This document shows, piece by piece, positions 17,835-27,801 of a stretch of DNA of 64,000 nt. The number at the start of each line of letters is the position of its first letter. The stretch's first letter is position 1. This stretch comes from Pseudomonas sp. 7SR1 (GTDB lineage Bacteria; Pseudomonadota; Gammaproteobacteria; Pseudomonadales; Pseudomonadaceae), in NCBI RefSeq assembly GCF_900156465.1, contig NZ_LT707064.1, positions 2,020,001 to 2,084,000 of the forward strand, given 5' to 3'. A program made the position numbers and the translations under genes. A model generated the notes under the pieces. It made no database searches, was not told the DNA's origin, and worked only from the letters and a program-made list of their open reading frames with translations.

Positions 17835-17942
17835 GGACGCTATCGCGGGCAAGCTCGCTCCCACAGGGGGATCTTCAATGGTCACAAAATGTGCGTCCGC
17901 TGCGAATCCTTGTGAGAGCGAGCTTGCTCGCGATGGCGGTCC
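17835..17942. repeat. REP-type palindrome pair
   Basis: GGGCAAGCTCGCTCCCACAG and GAGAGCGAGCTTGCTCGCGA face each other between tldD and the end of betA, a point where two leftward transcripts abut. Confidence 0.85.
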
Positions 17943-17948
17943 TGGGTC

Positions 17949-19652
17949 TTACTGAGCCATCGGCCCCACTTCCCGCAGCGGCTTGCCGCGAACTGGCGCG
18001 TCGCCGGCCACGTAGTACGGGGCGGTGCTGCGTGGCAATGGCTTGCGGCCACGGATCTTGTCGGCGATTTTCTCGGCGATCATGATCGTCGGCGCGTTCA
18101 GGTTGCCGGTGGTGATGATCGGCATGATCGACGCATCCACCACGCGCAACCCTTGCATGCCATGCACCCGGCCTTCGCCGTCCACCACCGCCATCTCGTC
18201 GGTGCCCATCTTGCACGAGCAGGACGGGTGGAACGCGGTTTCGGCGTGTTCACGGATGAACTGGTCCAGTTGCTCGTCGGTCTGCACCTCGATGCCCGGG
18301 CTGATTTCGCGACCCCGGAACGGATCGAGCGCCGGCTGCTGCATGATCTCGCGGGTCAGGCGAATGCCGTCGCGAAACTCCTGCCAGTCCTGCTCGGTGG
18401 CCATGTAGTTGAACAGGATGCTCGGGTGCTGGCGTGGGTCCTTGGACTTGGCCTGGATCCGGCCGCGGCTTGGCGAACGCATGGAGCCCATGTGTGCCTG
18501 GAAACCGTGCTCCTTCACACCGTTGCTGCCGTTGTAATTGATCGCCACCGGCAGGAAGTGGTACTGGATGTTAGGCCACTCGAATTCCGGGCGGGTGCGG
18601 ATGAAGCCGCCGGCTTCGAACTGGTTGCTGGCGCCGATGCCGGTGCCGTTGAACAGCCACTCGGCGCCGATGGCCGGCTGGTTGTACCAGAGCAGCGACG
18701 GGTACAGCGAAACCGGTTGGGTGCAGGCATATTGCAGGTACAACTCCAGGTGATCCTGGAGGTTTTCACCGACGCCCGGCAGGTCGTGGACCACCGGGAT
18801 GTCGAGGCTCTCCAGCAATTTGGCCGGACCCACGCCGGAGCGTTGCAGGATCTGTGGCGAGGCGATGGCGCCGGAGCACAGTAACACTTCCTTGCGCGCC
18901 CGGGCTTCGACGCGTTCTTCCGCGGCGCCCACCAGATAACGGACACCCACGGCACGTTTGCCTTCGAATAGGATCTTGTCGGTCAGGGCGTGGGTGACGA
19001 TGGTCAGGGTCGAGCGCTTCTTGGCGATGTCCAGGTAACCGCGTGCGGTACTGGCGCGGCGGCCGTTGGGCGTGACGGTGCGGTCCATCGGGCCGAAGCC
19101 TTCCTGCTGGTAGCCGTTGAGGTCTTCGGTGCGGGGATAGCCGGCCTGTACGCCGGCTTCCACCATGGCGTGGAACAGCGGATTGTTGCCGGGCTTGGGC
19201 GTGGTCACGCTGACCGGACCGTCGCCACCGTGGTAGTCGTTGGGGCCGATGTCCCGGGTTTCCGCCTTGCGGAAATAGGGCAGGCAGTCAAGGTAGGTCC
19301 AGTCTTCCAGGCCGGGCAGCTTGGCCCAGTTGTCGTAGTCCAGGGCGTTGCCACGGATGTAGCACATGCCGTTGATCAGCGAAGAGCCGCCCAGGCCCTT
19401 GCCCCGACCGCACTCCATGCGGCGACCGTTCATGTGGGGCTCCGGGTCGGTCTCGTAGGCCCAGTTGTAGCGCCGGCCCTGCAGCGGGAACGCCAGGGCG
19501 GCGGGCATCTGCGTGCGAAAGTCCAGGCGATAGTCCGGGCCGCCGGCCTCGAGCAGCAGGACGGTGACGCCTTCGTCTTCGGTCAGGCGGGTGGCCAAGG
19601 TGTTGCCGGCCGAGCCCGCGCCGATGATGATGTAGTCGAATTCTTGGGACAT
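17949..19652 (-). CDS. betA: Choline dehydrogenase
   Basis: A 567-residue GMC-family flavoprotein that oxidises choline to betaine aldehyde, and can carry on to glycine betaine, feeding electrons to the respiratory chain from the inner membrane. The FAD motif [15 protein letters not shown] is at the N-terminus, the GMC signature [18 protein letters not shown] is near residue 85 and the catalytic region [10 protein letters not shown] is near 465. The start at 19652 (MSQEFDY) is favoured over an ATG three codons earlier. It is the last gene of betI-betB-betA. A 214-base spacer with a long composite palindrome separates it from betB, which may lower its expression relative to betB. Confidence 0.96.
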   Translation of the reverse strand: MSQEFDYIIIGAGSAGNTLATRLTEDEGVTVLLLEAGGPDYRLDFRTQMPAALAFPLQGRRYNWAYETDPEPHMNGRRMECGRGKGLGGSSLINGMCYIRGNALDYDNWAKLPGLEDWTYLDCLPYFRKAETRDIGPNDYHGGDGPVSVTTPKPGNNPLFHAMVEAGVQAGYPRTEDLNGYQQEGFGPMDRTVTPNGRRASTARGYLDIAKKRSTLTIVTHALTDKILFEGKRAVGVRYLVGAAEERVEARARKEVLLCSGAIASPQILQRSGVGPAKLLESLDIPVVHDLPGVGENLQDHLELYLQYACTQPVSLYPSLLWYNQPAIGAEWLFNGTGIGASNQFEAGGFIRTRPEFEWPNIQYHFLPVAINYNGSNGVKEHGFQAHMGSMRSPSRGRIQAKSKDPRQHPSILFNYMATEQDWQEFRDGIRLTREIMQQPALDPFRGREISPGIEVQTDEQLDQFIREHAETAFHPSCSCKMGTDEMAVVDGEGRVHGMQGLRVVDASIMPIITTGNLNAPTIMIAEKIADKIRGRKPLPRSTAPYYVAGDAPVRGKPLREVGPMAQ

Positions 19653-19710
19653 GAAATGCACCCTCTTTTTGAATTGGGTTCAGGTCGTGGTTGCCTTGAC
19701 GCCGCATAAC

Positions 19711-19840
19711 CTGTGGCGAGGGGATTTATCCCCGTTCGGCTGCGCAGCAGTCGTAAATCAGCGACTGGGTTTGTCTGAAGAATGGGGGCCTTGGGGAGGG
19801 GCTGCTATGCAGCCCGCGGGGATAAATCCCCTCGCCACAA
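19711..19840. repeat. Composite GGCGAGGGGAT palindrome inside the bet operon
   Basis: CTGTGGCGAGGGGATTTATC at the left is mirrored 100 bases later by GGGGATAAATCCCCTCGCCA, with inner arms rich in GCTGC/GCAGC. As RNA the whole 130 bases could fold into one long hairpin between betB and betA. Confidence 0.85.
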
Positions 19841-19866
19841 CAGCGTTCACTCAAGGCCTCGTCCTA

Positions 19867-21339
19867 TCAGAACACCGACGCGTAATCGCCCAGCTCGACC
19901 TGTACCGATTTGATGCGCGTGAAGTTGTTCAGCGAACTGATGCCGTTCTCGCGGCCCACGCCCGATTGCTTGTAGCCGCCCACCGGCATCTTGGCGTCGG
20001 ATTCGCCCCAGGCGTTGATCCAGCAGATACCGGCTTCCAGCTGATGGATGATGCGGTGGGCGCGGTTCAGGTCGCGGGTCACGACGCCAGCGGCCAGGCC
20101 GAAGTCGGTGTCGTTGGCACGGCGGATCGCTTCTTCTTCGGTCTCGTAGGTGAGGATACTCATCACCGGGCCGAAGATTTCCTCGCGCACGATGGTCATG
20201 TCGTCGGTGCAGTCGGTGAACACCGTCGGGGCCACGAAGGCACCCTTGGCGAATTCGCCGTCGGTCAGGCGGCCACCGCCACACAGCAGGCGTGCGCCTT
20301 CGGCCTTGCCCTTCTCGATGTAGCCCAGCACGCTTTCCATGTGGGCGAAGCTCACCAGCGGGCCGAAGTTGGTGTTTTCGTCTTCGGGGTTGCCGATGCG
20401 GATGCGCGCCACGCGTTCGACGATCTTGGCCTCGAACGCTGCCTTGAGGTGGCTCGGTACGAACACCCGGGTGCCGTTGGTGCAGACCTGGCCGGAGCTG
20501 TAGAAGTTGGCCATCATCGCCGTGTCGGCGGCGCGATCCAGGTCGGCATCGTCACAGATGATCAGGGGCGATTTGCCGCCCAGTTCCATGGTCACGTCCT
20601 TGAGCGAAGAGCTCGAGGCGCTGGCCATGACCTTCTTGCCGGTGTCGGTGCCGCCGGTGAAGGAGACCTTCTCGATGCGCGGGTGCTCGGTCAGCCAGGT
20701 GCCGACTTCACGGCCGCTGCCGGTCAGGACGTTGAAGACTCCAGGCGGAACGCCGGCTTCGGTATAGATTTCAGCCAGTTTCAGGGTGGTCAGCGAGGTG
20801 ACTTCGCTGGGCTTGAAGATCATCGCGTTACCCGCCGCCAGGGCCGGTGCGGATTTCCACAGGGCGATCTGGATCGGGTAGTTCCACGCACCGATGCCGG
20901 CTACGACCCCCAGGGGCTCGCGACGGGTGTAGACGAAGGAAGTGTCGCGCAGCGGGATCTGCTCGCCCTCGATGGCGGGGACCAGCCCGGCGTAGTACTC
21001 CAGCACATCGGCACCGGTGACGATGTCGACGTAGCGGGTCTCGGAATAGGCCTTGCCAGTGTCCAGGGTTTCCAGGGCGGCCAGCTCATCGTTGCGCTCG
21101 CGCAAGATATCCACGGCGCGGCGCAGAATGCGCGAGCGCTGCATGGCGGTCATCGCCGCCCAGACCTTCTGGCCTTTTTCGGCGCTGACGACGGCACGCT
21201 CGACGTCTTCTTTCGTCGCGCGCTGGACCTGGGCGAGCACTTCACCGTTGGCCGGGTTGATGGCTTCGAAGGTGGCGTCGCCGCTGGCGTCGCTGTATGC
21301 GCCATCGATGTAGAGTTTTTGCAGTTCGAAACGGGCCAT
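19867..21339 (-). CDS. betB: Betaine aldehyde dehydrogenase
   Basis: A 490-residue NAD(P)-dependent aldehyde dehydrogenase that converts betaine aldehyde to glycine betaine in the cytosol. Visible family features are the NAD-binding [20 protein letters not shown] segment, the catalytic Glu in MELGGKSP and the catalytic Cys in [13 protein letters not shown]. The length equals the usual 490 residues. It follows betI by 80 bases on the same strand and is transcribed from the betI promoter, so it is presumably derepressed by choline. Confidence 0.96.
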   Translation of the reverse strand: MARFELQKLYIDGAYSDASGDATFEAINPANGEVLAQVQRATKEDVERAVVSAEKGQKVWAAMTAMQRSRILRRAVDILRERNDELAALETLDTGKAYSETRYVDIVTGADVLEYYAGLVPAIEGEQIPLRDTSFVYTRREPLGVVAGIGAWNYPIQIALWKSAPALAAGNAMIFKPSEVTSLTTLKLAEIYTEAGVPPGVFNVLTGSGREVGTWLTEHPRIEKVSFTGGTDTGKKVMASASSSSLKDVTMELGGKSPLIICDDADLDRAADTAMMANFYSSGQVCTNGTRVFVPSHLKAAFEAKIVERVARIRIGNPEDENTNFGPLVSFAHMESVLGYIEKGKAEGARLLCGGGRLTDGEFAKGAFVAPTVFTDCTDDMTIVREEIFGPVMSILTYETEEEAIRRANDTDFGLAAGVVTRDLNRAHRIIHQLEAGICWINAWGESDAKMPVGGYKQSGVGRENGISSLNNFTRIKSVQVELGDYASVF

Positions 21340-21419
21340 AAATACCTCGCAAGTGCATGTGTGGTTGGCTTGGCCACCGGGTGTGTCGTCTATGGCTGAC
21401 TACGCCGGGCGGTGACGGT

Positions 21420-22040
21420 TCAGGAACCGAGCGATTCTGTGTGCTCTGGTGTTCCTGCCTTGGCCAGTTGGAGATCCATGTATTCGTAAGCGATCCGGTG
21501 GGCCTGGGCGGTGTCGAACGCGTCTCCCGACAGCGCGCCGCGCAGCCACAGCCCGTCGATCAGGGCGGCCAGGCCCCGTGCCGCGCTGCGTGCCTCATCG
21601 ATGGGCAGCACGCGGCGGAACTGGCTGCACAGGTTGGAATACAGGCGGTGATCGTTGATCCGCTGCAACCTGTGCAAAGACGGGTGGTGCATGCTGGTGG
21701 CCCAGAAGGCCAGCCAGGTTTTCATCGCCGGGCCGTTGACCTGGCTGGCGTCGAAGTTGCCTTCGATGATCACCTGCAGGTGCGCCCGTGGACTGTTGTC
21801 CTCCAGCGCCTGGCGACGTGCGGTGATGTTCTCGCTCAGCACCTTCATCAGGTGCAGCGCCGTGGCCGCGATCAGGCCGTTCTTGTCCTGGAAGTAATGA
21901 CTGATGATGCCGTTGGAGACACCGGCCAGGCGGGCAATCAGCGCGATGCTGGCGTCCCCCATGCCGACCTGATCGATTGCCTGCAACGTGGCGTCGATCA
22001 ACTGCTGGCGGCGGATGGGCTGCATACCGACCTTGGGCAT
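21420..22040 (-). CDS. betI: Choline-responsive repressor BetI
   Basis: A 206-residue TetR-family regulator. The N-terminal helix-turn-helix ([27 protein letters not shown], about 30 to 56) is the BetI-specific recognition region, and the C-terminal domain ([18 protein letters not shown]) is the choline-binding part. It represses betIBA and is released by choline. A perfect 20-bp palindrome lies about 50 bases upstream of its start. It is the first gene of betIBA. Confidence 0.95.
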   Translation of the reverse strand: MPKVGMQPIRRQQLIDATLQAIDQVGMGDASIALIARLAGVSNGIISHYFQDKNGLIAATALHLMKVLSENITARRQALEDNSPRAHLQVIIEGNFDASQVNGPAMKTWLAFWATSMHHPSLHRLQRINDHRLYSNLCSQFRRVLPIDEARSAARGLAALIDGLWLRGALSGDAFDTAQAHRIAYEYMDLQLAKAGTPEHTESLGS

Positions 22041-22089
22041 TTGGGTGACTTCTCCTGGGGCTTGATGGTGAGGAAGAGTCTATTTTGTT

Positions 22090-22109
22090 TTGATTGAACG
22101 TTCAATCAA
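22090..22109. promoter_or_regulatory. BetI operator candidate
   Basis: The sequence TTGATTGAACGTTCAATCAA is a perfect 20-base palindrome, 50 bases upstream of betI. Size, symmetry and position fit a TetR-type operator controlling the leftward betIBA promoter. Binding by BetI is inferred from position. Confidence 0.8.
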
Positions 22110-22263
22110 CAAAAAACAGGTTCCATGACAAGTCGCCGCTTTTTGTCGGGATTACCCCGTATGAAAACCCCGCAATATGGCGTGCGAGGACTTTTTGGGA
22201 TGTCTTCATGACACTCATCGGTTGGTGTGAAGGCCAGCCGCCGATTGATGGCTGGAATACTGT

Positions 22264-22294
22264 TGTGGCGAGGGGATAAATCCCCTCGCCACAG
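22264..22294. repeat. GGCGAGGGGAT-type palindrome (perfect)
   Basis: TTGTGGCGAGGGGAT and ATCCCCTCGCCACAG meet with only two bases between them. It lies between the end of choV and the betI promoter and is the most compact copy in the window. Confidence 0.9.
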
Positions 22295-22345
22295 TTTGTT
22301 TGCATTCCAGGTCAAGCTTGTCAGGCAGTCAGCAGTGCACAAACG

Positions 22346-22375
22346 AAAACGCCTCGATGCTCTCGAGGCGTTTTT
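22346..22375. terminator. Bidirectional terminator after choV
   Basis: Stem arms ACGCCTCGA and TCGAGGCGT enclose a five-base loop and are flanked by A-run and T-run. It lies just after the choV stop on the leftward strand and ends the choXWV transcript. Confidence 0.85.
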
Positions 22376-22388
22376 GCAGGGTTGAGGC

Positions 22389-23567
22389 TCAGCCCAGGTT
22401 CTTACCGAGCAGGGCGTGGTACAGCTCGCTGTCGCCAAGGATGCCGACCACTTTCTGGTTATCGTGGAGCACCAGCTTGTTGCCGGTCTGGTAGCGGATC
22501 TGCAACGCATCGCGCATGCCGATGTTGGAGTCCACCAGGGTCGGACGACGGCCCAGGCCCTCGACCGATTGCCCCGGTGCCCAGTTCTGCAGGTCCAGGA
22601 CGGCTCCGTTCTGGCGAGCGCCCTTGATGGTGTTGCCTTCGGCCAGGTCGAGCCAGGAATCGCCGCCTGGGTCCAGGCACACCGAACCGTTGATGCGCTT
22701 GCAGTTGTCCAGGGTGCGCATCAGGCTGCGGCCGCACAGGACGTTGAGCGGGTTGGTATGGGCGACGAAGGTGCGCACATAGTCGTCCGCCGGGTTCAGC
22801 ACGATCTCTTCCGGCTTGCTGTACTGGATGATCTTGCCGTCCTTCATGATCGCGATCCGGGTGCCCAGTTTCAGGGCCTCGTCCAGGTCATGGCTGACGA
22901 AGACGATGGTCTTTTGCAGTTTGCGTTGCAATTCCAGCAGTTCGTCCTGCAGGCCCTGGCGGATCAGCGGGTCGAGGGCGGAGAACGGTTCGTCCATCAG
23001 CAGGATGTCGGCGTCCATCGCCAGGGCGCGGGCCAGGCCGACCCGTTGTTGCATGCCGCCGGACAGCTCGTCGGGTTTCTTGTTGCGCCACTGGGTCAGG
23101 CCCACCAGCTCAAGCTTCTCATCCACCAGCTTGCGCCGTTCCTTCTCGGGACGGCCCTGCATTTCCAGGCCGAAGCTGATGTTCTCGCGCACTGTCAGCC
23201 AAGGCATCAGGGCGAATTTCTGGAACACCATGGCGATGCGCTTGGTGCGCATCATCTTCAGTTCGGCCGGGGAGCAGGAGGCGATGTCGATCTGGCGCCC
23301 TTCGTGCTCGACGAACAACTTGCCACGACTGACGGTGTTCAAGCCGTTGATGCAGCGCAGCAGGCTGGATTTGCCTGAGCCGGAAAGGCCCATCAGGACG
23401 CAGATTTCACCCTTCTCGATGGACAGGCTGGCTTTTTCCACGCCCACGATCAGGCCGGTCTGCTGCAGGATCTCCGGGCGCGAAAGCCCCTTGTCCAGCA
23501 GGTCCAGCGCGGCCTTGGGGCGGTTGGAGAAAATAACATCGACGTCTTCGAAACGAATGATGCTCAT
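22389..23567 (-). CDS. choV: Choline/betaine ABC transporter, ATP-binding subunit
   Basis: A 392-residue ATPase (also called CbcV) driving uptake of choline, betaine and, in P. aeruginosa, carnitine. Walker A GLSGSGKS is at 60 to 67, the ABC signature ELSGGMQQRVGLARAL is near 166, and Walker B ILLMDEPFSALDP follows. A C-terminal region of about 110 residues contains a CBS-like segment (DALQIRYQTGNKLVLHDNQKVVGILG), typical of quaternary-amine transporters and often regulatory. Its ATG overlaps the stop of choW by four bases (ATGA), so the two are translationally coupled. Confidence 0.95.
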   Translation of the reverse strand: MSIIRFEDVDVIFSNRPKAALDLLDKGLSRPEILQQTGLIVGVEKASLSIEKGEICVLMGLSGSGKSSLLRCINGLNTVSRGKLFVEHEGRQIDIASCSPAELKMMRTKRIAMVFQKFALMPWLTVRENISFGLEMQGRPEKERRKLVDEKLELVGLTQWRNKKPDELSGGMQQRVGLARALAMDADILLMDEPFSALDPLIRQGLQDELLELQRKLQKTIVFVSHDLDEALKLGTRIAIMKDGKIIQYSKPEEIVLNPADDYVRTFVAHTNPLNVLCGRSLMRTLDNCKRINGSVCLDPGGDSWLDLAEGNTIKGARQNGAVLDLQNWAPGQSVEGLGRRPTLVDSNIGMRDALQIRYQTGNKLVLHDNQKVVGILGDSELYHALLGKNLG

Positions 23568-24409
23568 GCGTCACCCCCTACTTTGGCGTCGGGTTGTTTG
23601 CAGATTCGGTCAAGCATGATTGCCAGCAGTACGATTGCCAGGCCTGCTTCGAAGCCCAGTGCGATATCGGCGGTGTTCAGTGCGTTGACCACGGGTTTGC
23701 CCAGGCCATCGGCGCCTACCAGCGCGGCGATCACCACCATCGACAGCGACAGCATGATGCACTGGGTGACGCCGGCCGCGATGCTTGGCATCGCATGGGG
23801 CAGTTCGATGCGCGACAGGAGCTGGCGACGGGAGCAGCCGAAGGCCTTGCCAGCGTCCATCAGTTCTTCCGGAACGTCGCAGATGCCCAGGTAGGTCAGA
23901 CGGATGGGCGCGGCAATCGCGAACACCACCGTGGAGATCAGACCCGGGACCACACCCAGACCGAACAGGGTCAGAGTAGGAATGAGGTAGACGAAGGTCG
24001 GTACGGTCTGCATCAGATCCAGTACCGGACGCATCATGGTGTAGAACATCGGCCTGTGCGCGGCAACAATGCCCAGCGGCACGCCGATCAGTACGCAGAC
24101 CAGGGTCGCGAACATCACTTGCGCCAAGGTCTCCATGGTTTCCTGCCAGTACCCCAGGTTCAGGATCAGCAGGAAGGACGCAATGACGAATACCGTCAGG
24201 CCCCATTTGCGCTGGATGAAATGCGCCAGCAGGGCGATGAGGCCAATCAGCGCCAGGGGGTTGAACCAGGTCAGCGCAAACGTCACGCCGTGGATCATTG
24301 CTTCGAGTGACATCGCGATGGCATCGAAGGTATTGGCGCCGTGTTGCGTCAACCATTCGACAAAGCCGGCGATGTACTGGCCCAGGGGAATTTTCTGATC
24401 AATCAGCAT
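23564..24409 (-). CDS. choW: Choline/betaine ABC transporter, permease subunit
   Basis: A 281-residue membrane protein (CbcW) with about six helices. The permease loop that contacts the ATPase is seen as ELMDAGKAFGCSRRQLLSRIELPHAMPSI (about 185 to 215). The start at 24409 (MLIDQKIPLG) is the family start; an ATG 21 bases upstream is possible. It lies 63 bases after choX with a strong stem-loop in the gap, and couples to choV by an ATGA overlap. CaiX of the carnitine block probably uses it too. Confidence 0.94.
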   Translation of the reverse strand: MLIDQKIPLGQYIAGFVEWLTQHGANTFDAIAMSLEAMIHGVTFALTWFNPLALIGLIALLAHFIQRKWGLTVFVIASFLLILNLGYWQETMETLAQVMFATLVCVLIGVPLGIVAAHRPMFYTMMRPVLDLMQTVPTFVYLIPTLTLFGLGVVPGLISTVVFAIAAPIRLTYLGICDVPEELMDAGKAFGCSRRQLLSRIELPHAMPSIAAGVTQCIMLSLSMVVIAALVGADGLGKPVVNALNTADIALGFEAGLAIVLLAIMLDRICKQPDAKVGGDA

Positions 24410-24442
24410 GGTATGAACGTCCGCATGCAAGGGATAAACAGC

Positions 24443-24464
24443 CCGGGCGGGCGAACCCGCCCGG
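24443..24464 (-). promoter_or_regulatory. Stem-loop between choX and choW
   Basis: A perfect nine-base stem (CCGGGCGGG / CCCGCCCGG) with a four-base loop, read UUCG in the leftward RNA. It has no T-run, so it is more likely an mRNA-stabilising or partial attenuating hairpin giving more binding protein than permease. Confidence 0.75.
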
Positions 24465-24472
24465 CATAACGA

Positions 24473-25420
24473 TTACTGCGCCAGCTTGGCTTTCACGGCT
24501 TCCAGGCCAGGTTTACCGTCAATGGTGGTCACGCCAGCGAGCCAGGTATCGAGTACTTGAGGGTTTTTCTGCAGCCAGGCCTTGGCGGCGGCTTCCGGTT
24601 TCATCTTGTCGTCCAGCACGTTGCCCATCAGCTTGCTTTCCATGTCGACGGTGAACTCGAGGTTCTTCAACAGTTGGCCGACATTGCTGCACTCCTCGGT
24701 GTATCCCTTGCGGGTGTTGGTCGCCACGGTGGCGGCCCCGAAGTCCGGACCGAAGAAATCATCGCCACCGGTCAGGTACTGGATCTTGAAGCGTGTGTTC
24801 ATCGGGTGCGGTGCCCAGCCGAGGAAGACCACGTCGGTGCCGCGCTTGGAGGCACGATCGACCTGCGACAGCATGCCGGCTTCGCTGGATTCGACGACCT
24901 TGAAGCCGGCGTCCTTCAGGCCGAAGGCGTTCTTGTCGATCATGCTCTGGATCAGACGGTTGCCATCGTTGCCCGGCTCGATGCCGTAGATCTTGCCATC
25001 CAGCTCTTTCTTGAATTTGGCGATGTCTTTGAAATCCTTGAGCCCTCTTTCATATAAGGCTTCGGGAACCGCCAGGGTGTACTTGGCGCCTGTGAGGTTG
25101 GTCCGCACGGTTTCCACGGTGCCGGCTTCGCGGTAGGCCTTGATGTCGTTCTCCATGGTCGGCATCCAGTTGCCGAGGAATACGTCCATGTTCTTGCCGT
25201 CGGCCAGGGACTTGTAGGTCACCGGTACGGAAATCATGGTGGTCTTGGTCTTGTAGCCCAGGGCCTGGAGAATCACGCTGGTGGTGGCGGTGGTCACGGT
25301 GATGTCGGTCCAGCCGACGTCGGAGAAGTTGACGGTGCTGCACTGTGGTGGCTCAGCAGCGTTGGCCAGCAATGGAAGACTCAGCATGGCGGCCAACAAC
25401 AACGGCTTGGAACCTTTCAT
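24473..25420 (-). CDS. choX: Choline/betaine ABC transporter, substrate-binding protein
   Basis: A 315-residue periplasmic binding protein (CbcX). The signal peptide MKGSKPLLLAAMLSLPLLANA ends near residue 21. The mature part has the OpuAC-type quaternary-amine pattern: VGWTDITVTTATTSVIL, LGNWMPTMENDI, IYGIEPGNDGN and VFLGWAPHPMN, where the Trp and Tyr residues form the cation box. It is the first gene of choXWV. The 428-base gap to divergent sdaB holds candidate GbdR sites. Confidence 0.95.
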   Translation of the reverse strand: MKGSKPLLLAAMLSLPLLANAAEPPQCSTVNFSDVGWTDITVTTATTSVILQALGYKTKTTMISVPVTYKSLADGKNMDVFLGNWMPTMENDIKAYREAGTVETVRTNLTGAKYTLAVPEALYERGLKDFKDIAKFKKELDGKIYGIEPGNDGNRLIQSMIDKNAFGLKDAGFKVVESSEAGMLSQVDRASKRGTDVVFLGWAPHPMNTRFKIQYLTGGDDFFGPDFGAATVATNTRKGYTEECSNVGQLLKNLEFTVDMESKLMGNVLDDKMKPEAAAKAWLQKNPQVLDTWLAGVTTIDGKPGLEAVKAKLAQ

Positions 25421-25580
25421 GAGTGGACTCCTGGTGTTTTATCGGCGGTATCCGGTCGGGGACAACCGCGCTTTGTTTGGATGTTGCGGTTGGTGGCGCG
25501 TGAACACTGTCTCGACACGCGGCCTTGAAAACGAGCCGTAACCGATCATGTACCAGTGCAAATCTGTCGCCTACAGGGTG

Positions 25581-25615
25581 GGTCGTATCCAGTACAGGGA
25601 TGGTCGCATCCAGTG
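25581..25615. promoter_or_regulatory. Candidate GbdR operator, choX/sdaB intergenic
   Basis: Two direct repeats, GGTCGTATCCAGTA (25581) and GGTCGCATCCAGTG (25602), are exactly 21 bases apart, the two-turn spacing used by AraC-type activators. A third partial copy in reverse (GATGCGACCATCC) is at 25763 to 25775. The position between choX and sdaB, both in the betaine regulon, suggests GbdR; this is inference. Confidence 0.55.
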
Positions 25616-25848
25616 TCGGTGACGTCGTTTACAGATTTTTTCCACCCTCGGCGGGTCTCTGACACGCAAAAAAACGGCGTAGAACGCTGTCGGGAACAGG
25701 GCGACGTTGGTGGGCATGATTGCGTCGGTGTCAGACGTCGAACTCCAAGGCAAAAATCGGATGATGCGACCATCCCGGCGTTGAGCGTAGCAGCTCCGTC
25801 ACCGGGCGCTCCTGCGCCCGGATGTGCCCGTTCTGGAGGTTCTAGGCA

Positions 25849-27225
25849 ATGGCAATCAGCGTATTCGACCTGTTCAAAATCGGTATCGGCCCGTCCAGTT
25901 CCCACACCGTGGGACCCATGCGCGCAGCGGCGCTCTTTGTCGAGGCGCTGCGGGCCGGGTCGCTGCTGGAACAGGTGCGTCGAATCGAGGTGCAGTTGTT
26001 TGGCTCACTGTCGGCCACCGGCATTGGCCATGGCAGCGACAACGCGGTGATCATGGGCCTGATGGGGGAGTGGCCGGATGCAATCGATCCGTCCCGGATC
26101 GGCCCGCGCATCGAACAACTGCGGGAAACCGAGACGCTGTTGCTGGACAGTCGTTTGCCCGTGCCTTTTATCTGGTCCCGGGACATGCGCCTGCTGGACG
26201 AAAACCTGCCATTCCACCCCAATGCCATGACCCTGGTGGCCGAGGGTGACAACGGTGAGCTGCACCGCGACACCTACTATTCGGTAGGCGGTGGCTTCGT
26301 CGTCGACCAGGCCCAGGCTTCCAGCGGCGTGGTGGACCTGGACACCACCGAGCTGCCTTACGATTTTTCCAGCGCCCAGGAGCTGCTGGACCTGTGCCGG
26401 CGCCACAACCTGCGGGTGGCCGAATTGATGATGGCCAACGAGAAGGTCTGGCGCTCGGAAGAAGACATTCGCAGTGGTCTGATGAAACTCTGGCGAGCCA
26501 TGCAGGATTGCGTCGAGCACGGGCTCAAGCACGAAGGCATCCTGCCGGGCGGCTTGAATGTGCGCCGGCGGGCGGCCAAGTTGCACCGTAGCCTGCAGGA
26601 ACTGAACAAGCCGAATGTCATCGGCTCGACCTTGAGCGCCATGGAGTGGGTCAACCTGTATGCCCTGGCGGTCAACGAGGAAAATGCCGCCGGCGGGCGC
26701 ATGGTCACGGCGCCGACCAACGGCGCGGCGGGGATCATTCCGGCAGTGCTGCATTACTTCATGAGATTCAGCGAAGACGTCACCGACGCCAACGTGGTGG
26801 ATTATTTCCTCGGGGCGGCGGCGGTGGGCATCCTGTGCAAGAAGAATGCGTCGATCTCCGGTGCCGAAGTCGGTTGCCAGGGCGAAGTGGGCTCCGCCTG
26901 CGCCATGGCGGCGGCGGGCCTGGCGGAGATCCTGGGGGCGACACCGGAGCAATTGTGCAACGCGGCGGAAATCGGCCTGGAGCACAACCTTGGCCTGACC
27001 TGCGACCCGGTGGGCGGCCTGGTGCAAGTGCCGTGCATCGAGCGCAACGCAATTGCCGCGGTGAAAGCCATCAATGCCGCGCAGATGGCCCTGCGCGGCG
27101 ACGGCCAGCACTTCATCTCCCTCGACCGGGTGATTCGTACCATGCGCGATACCGGTGCCGACATGCATGACAAATATAAAGAGACATCGCGTGGCGGATT
27201 GGCGGTCAGTGCGGTGGAGTGCTGA
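25849..27225 (+). CDS. sdaB: L-serine ammonia-lyase (iron-sulfur type)
   Basis: A 458-residue single-chain L-serine dehydratase that converts serine to pyruvate and ammonia, draining the serine formed from choline-derived glycine. The N-terminal lobe starts [22 protein letters not shown]. The C-terminal lobe carries the [4Fe-4S] cysteines in [21 protein letters not shown] and [15 protein letters not shown]. It is oxygen-sensitive in other species. It diverges from choX and is followed by a composite palindrome, then gbdR. Confidence 0.95.
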   Translation: MAISVFDLFKIGIGPSSSHTVGPMRAAALFVEALRAGSLLEQVRRIEVQLFGSLSATGIGHGSDNAVIMGLMGEWPDAIDPSRIGPRIEQLRETETLLLDSRLPVPFIWSRDMRLLDENLPFHPNAMTLVAEGDNGELHRDTYYSVGGGFVVDQAQASSGVVDLDTTELPYDFSSAQELLDLCRRHNLRVAELMMANEKVWRSEEDIRSGLMKLWRAMQDCVEHGLKHEGILPGGLNVRRRAAKLHRSLQELNKPNVIGSTLSAMEWVNLYALAVNEENAAGGRMVTAPTNGAAGIIPAVLHYFMRFSEDVTDANVVDYFLGAAAVGILCKKNASISGAEVGCQGEVGSACAMAAAGLAEILGATPEQLCNAAEIGLEHNLGLTCDPVGGLVQVPCIERNAIAAVKAINAAQMALRGDGQHFISLDRVIRTMRDTGADMHDKYKETSRGGLAVSAVEC

Positions 27226-27243
27226 CCCGCAGTATTCACAATC

Positions 27244-27366
27244 CTGTGGTGAGGGGATTTATCCCCGCTGGGCCGCGAAGCGGCCCTCTATGTTTCTACA
27301 GATACACCAAGGTGTATGAATCGAGGGCCGCTTCGCAGCCCTACGGGGATAAATCCCTTCGCCACA
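27244..27366. repeat. Composite GGCGAGGGGAT palindrome after sdaB
   Basis: CTGTGGTGAGGGGATTTATC is mirrored 90 bases later by GGGGATAAATCCCTTCGCCA. Nested inside are the hairpin GGGCCGCGAAGCGGCCC (27270 to 27286) and a related arm GAGGGCCGCTTCGCAGCCC. It resembles the composite element between betB and betA. Confidence 0.85.
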
Positions 27367-27680
27367 AAGAACCGAAACCGCTCATAAAGTGCACACCCGC
27401 TCAGAAACACGCCACCTTTTGGCGCGTCGCAAACAGATAAGTGGCTGTTGCGCCGACCCCTGCCGTGGCGGTGCCCACCGTTCGTCATCCGCGCTTGGGG
27501 TGACACCGCTTGTGCAAACGGTGCAGCCCAGTTCCCACAAGTGCTACCGAACTGCTCACAGCCCGCAGGGAGCGGTGTCAGCGGCCCCTGATGGCACCGA
27601 TAAACCATCCTTGACGCGTGCCTTGTGTAGACGGGTTGCGATGTCGTTTTCAGGATTTTATTAAACATACGTTCAGTTTT

Positions 27681-27697
27681 AGGCACGGCAATTGCTG
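27681..27697 (+). promoter_or_regulatory. Sigma-54 promoter candidate for gbdR
   Basis: AGGCACGGCAATTGCTG matches the -24/-12 consensus with GG and GC separated by ten bases. It lies about 105 bases upstream of the gbdR start. From memory of the P. aeruginosa literature, gbdR expression there depends on NtrC and CbrB, which fits a sigma-54 promoter. The rest of the 27367 to 27801 gap shows no gene. Confidence 0.65.
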
Positions 27698-27801
27698 TAT
27701 CGCTGTAAAGCCGGTTTTCGCTATGAAAACCTCGGCAACACAACCAATAAAAAGAGCCTGCGCCTGAGGCCATTACCCGCTTTGTGTGAGGAGATACCGC
27801 G

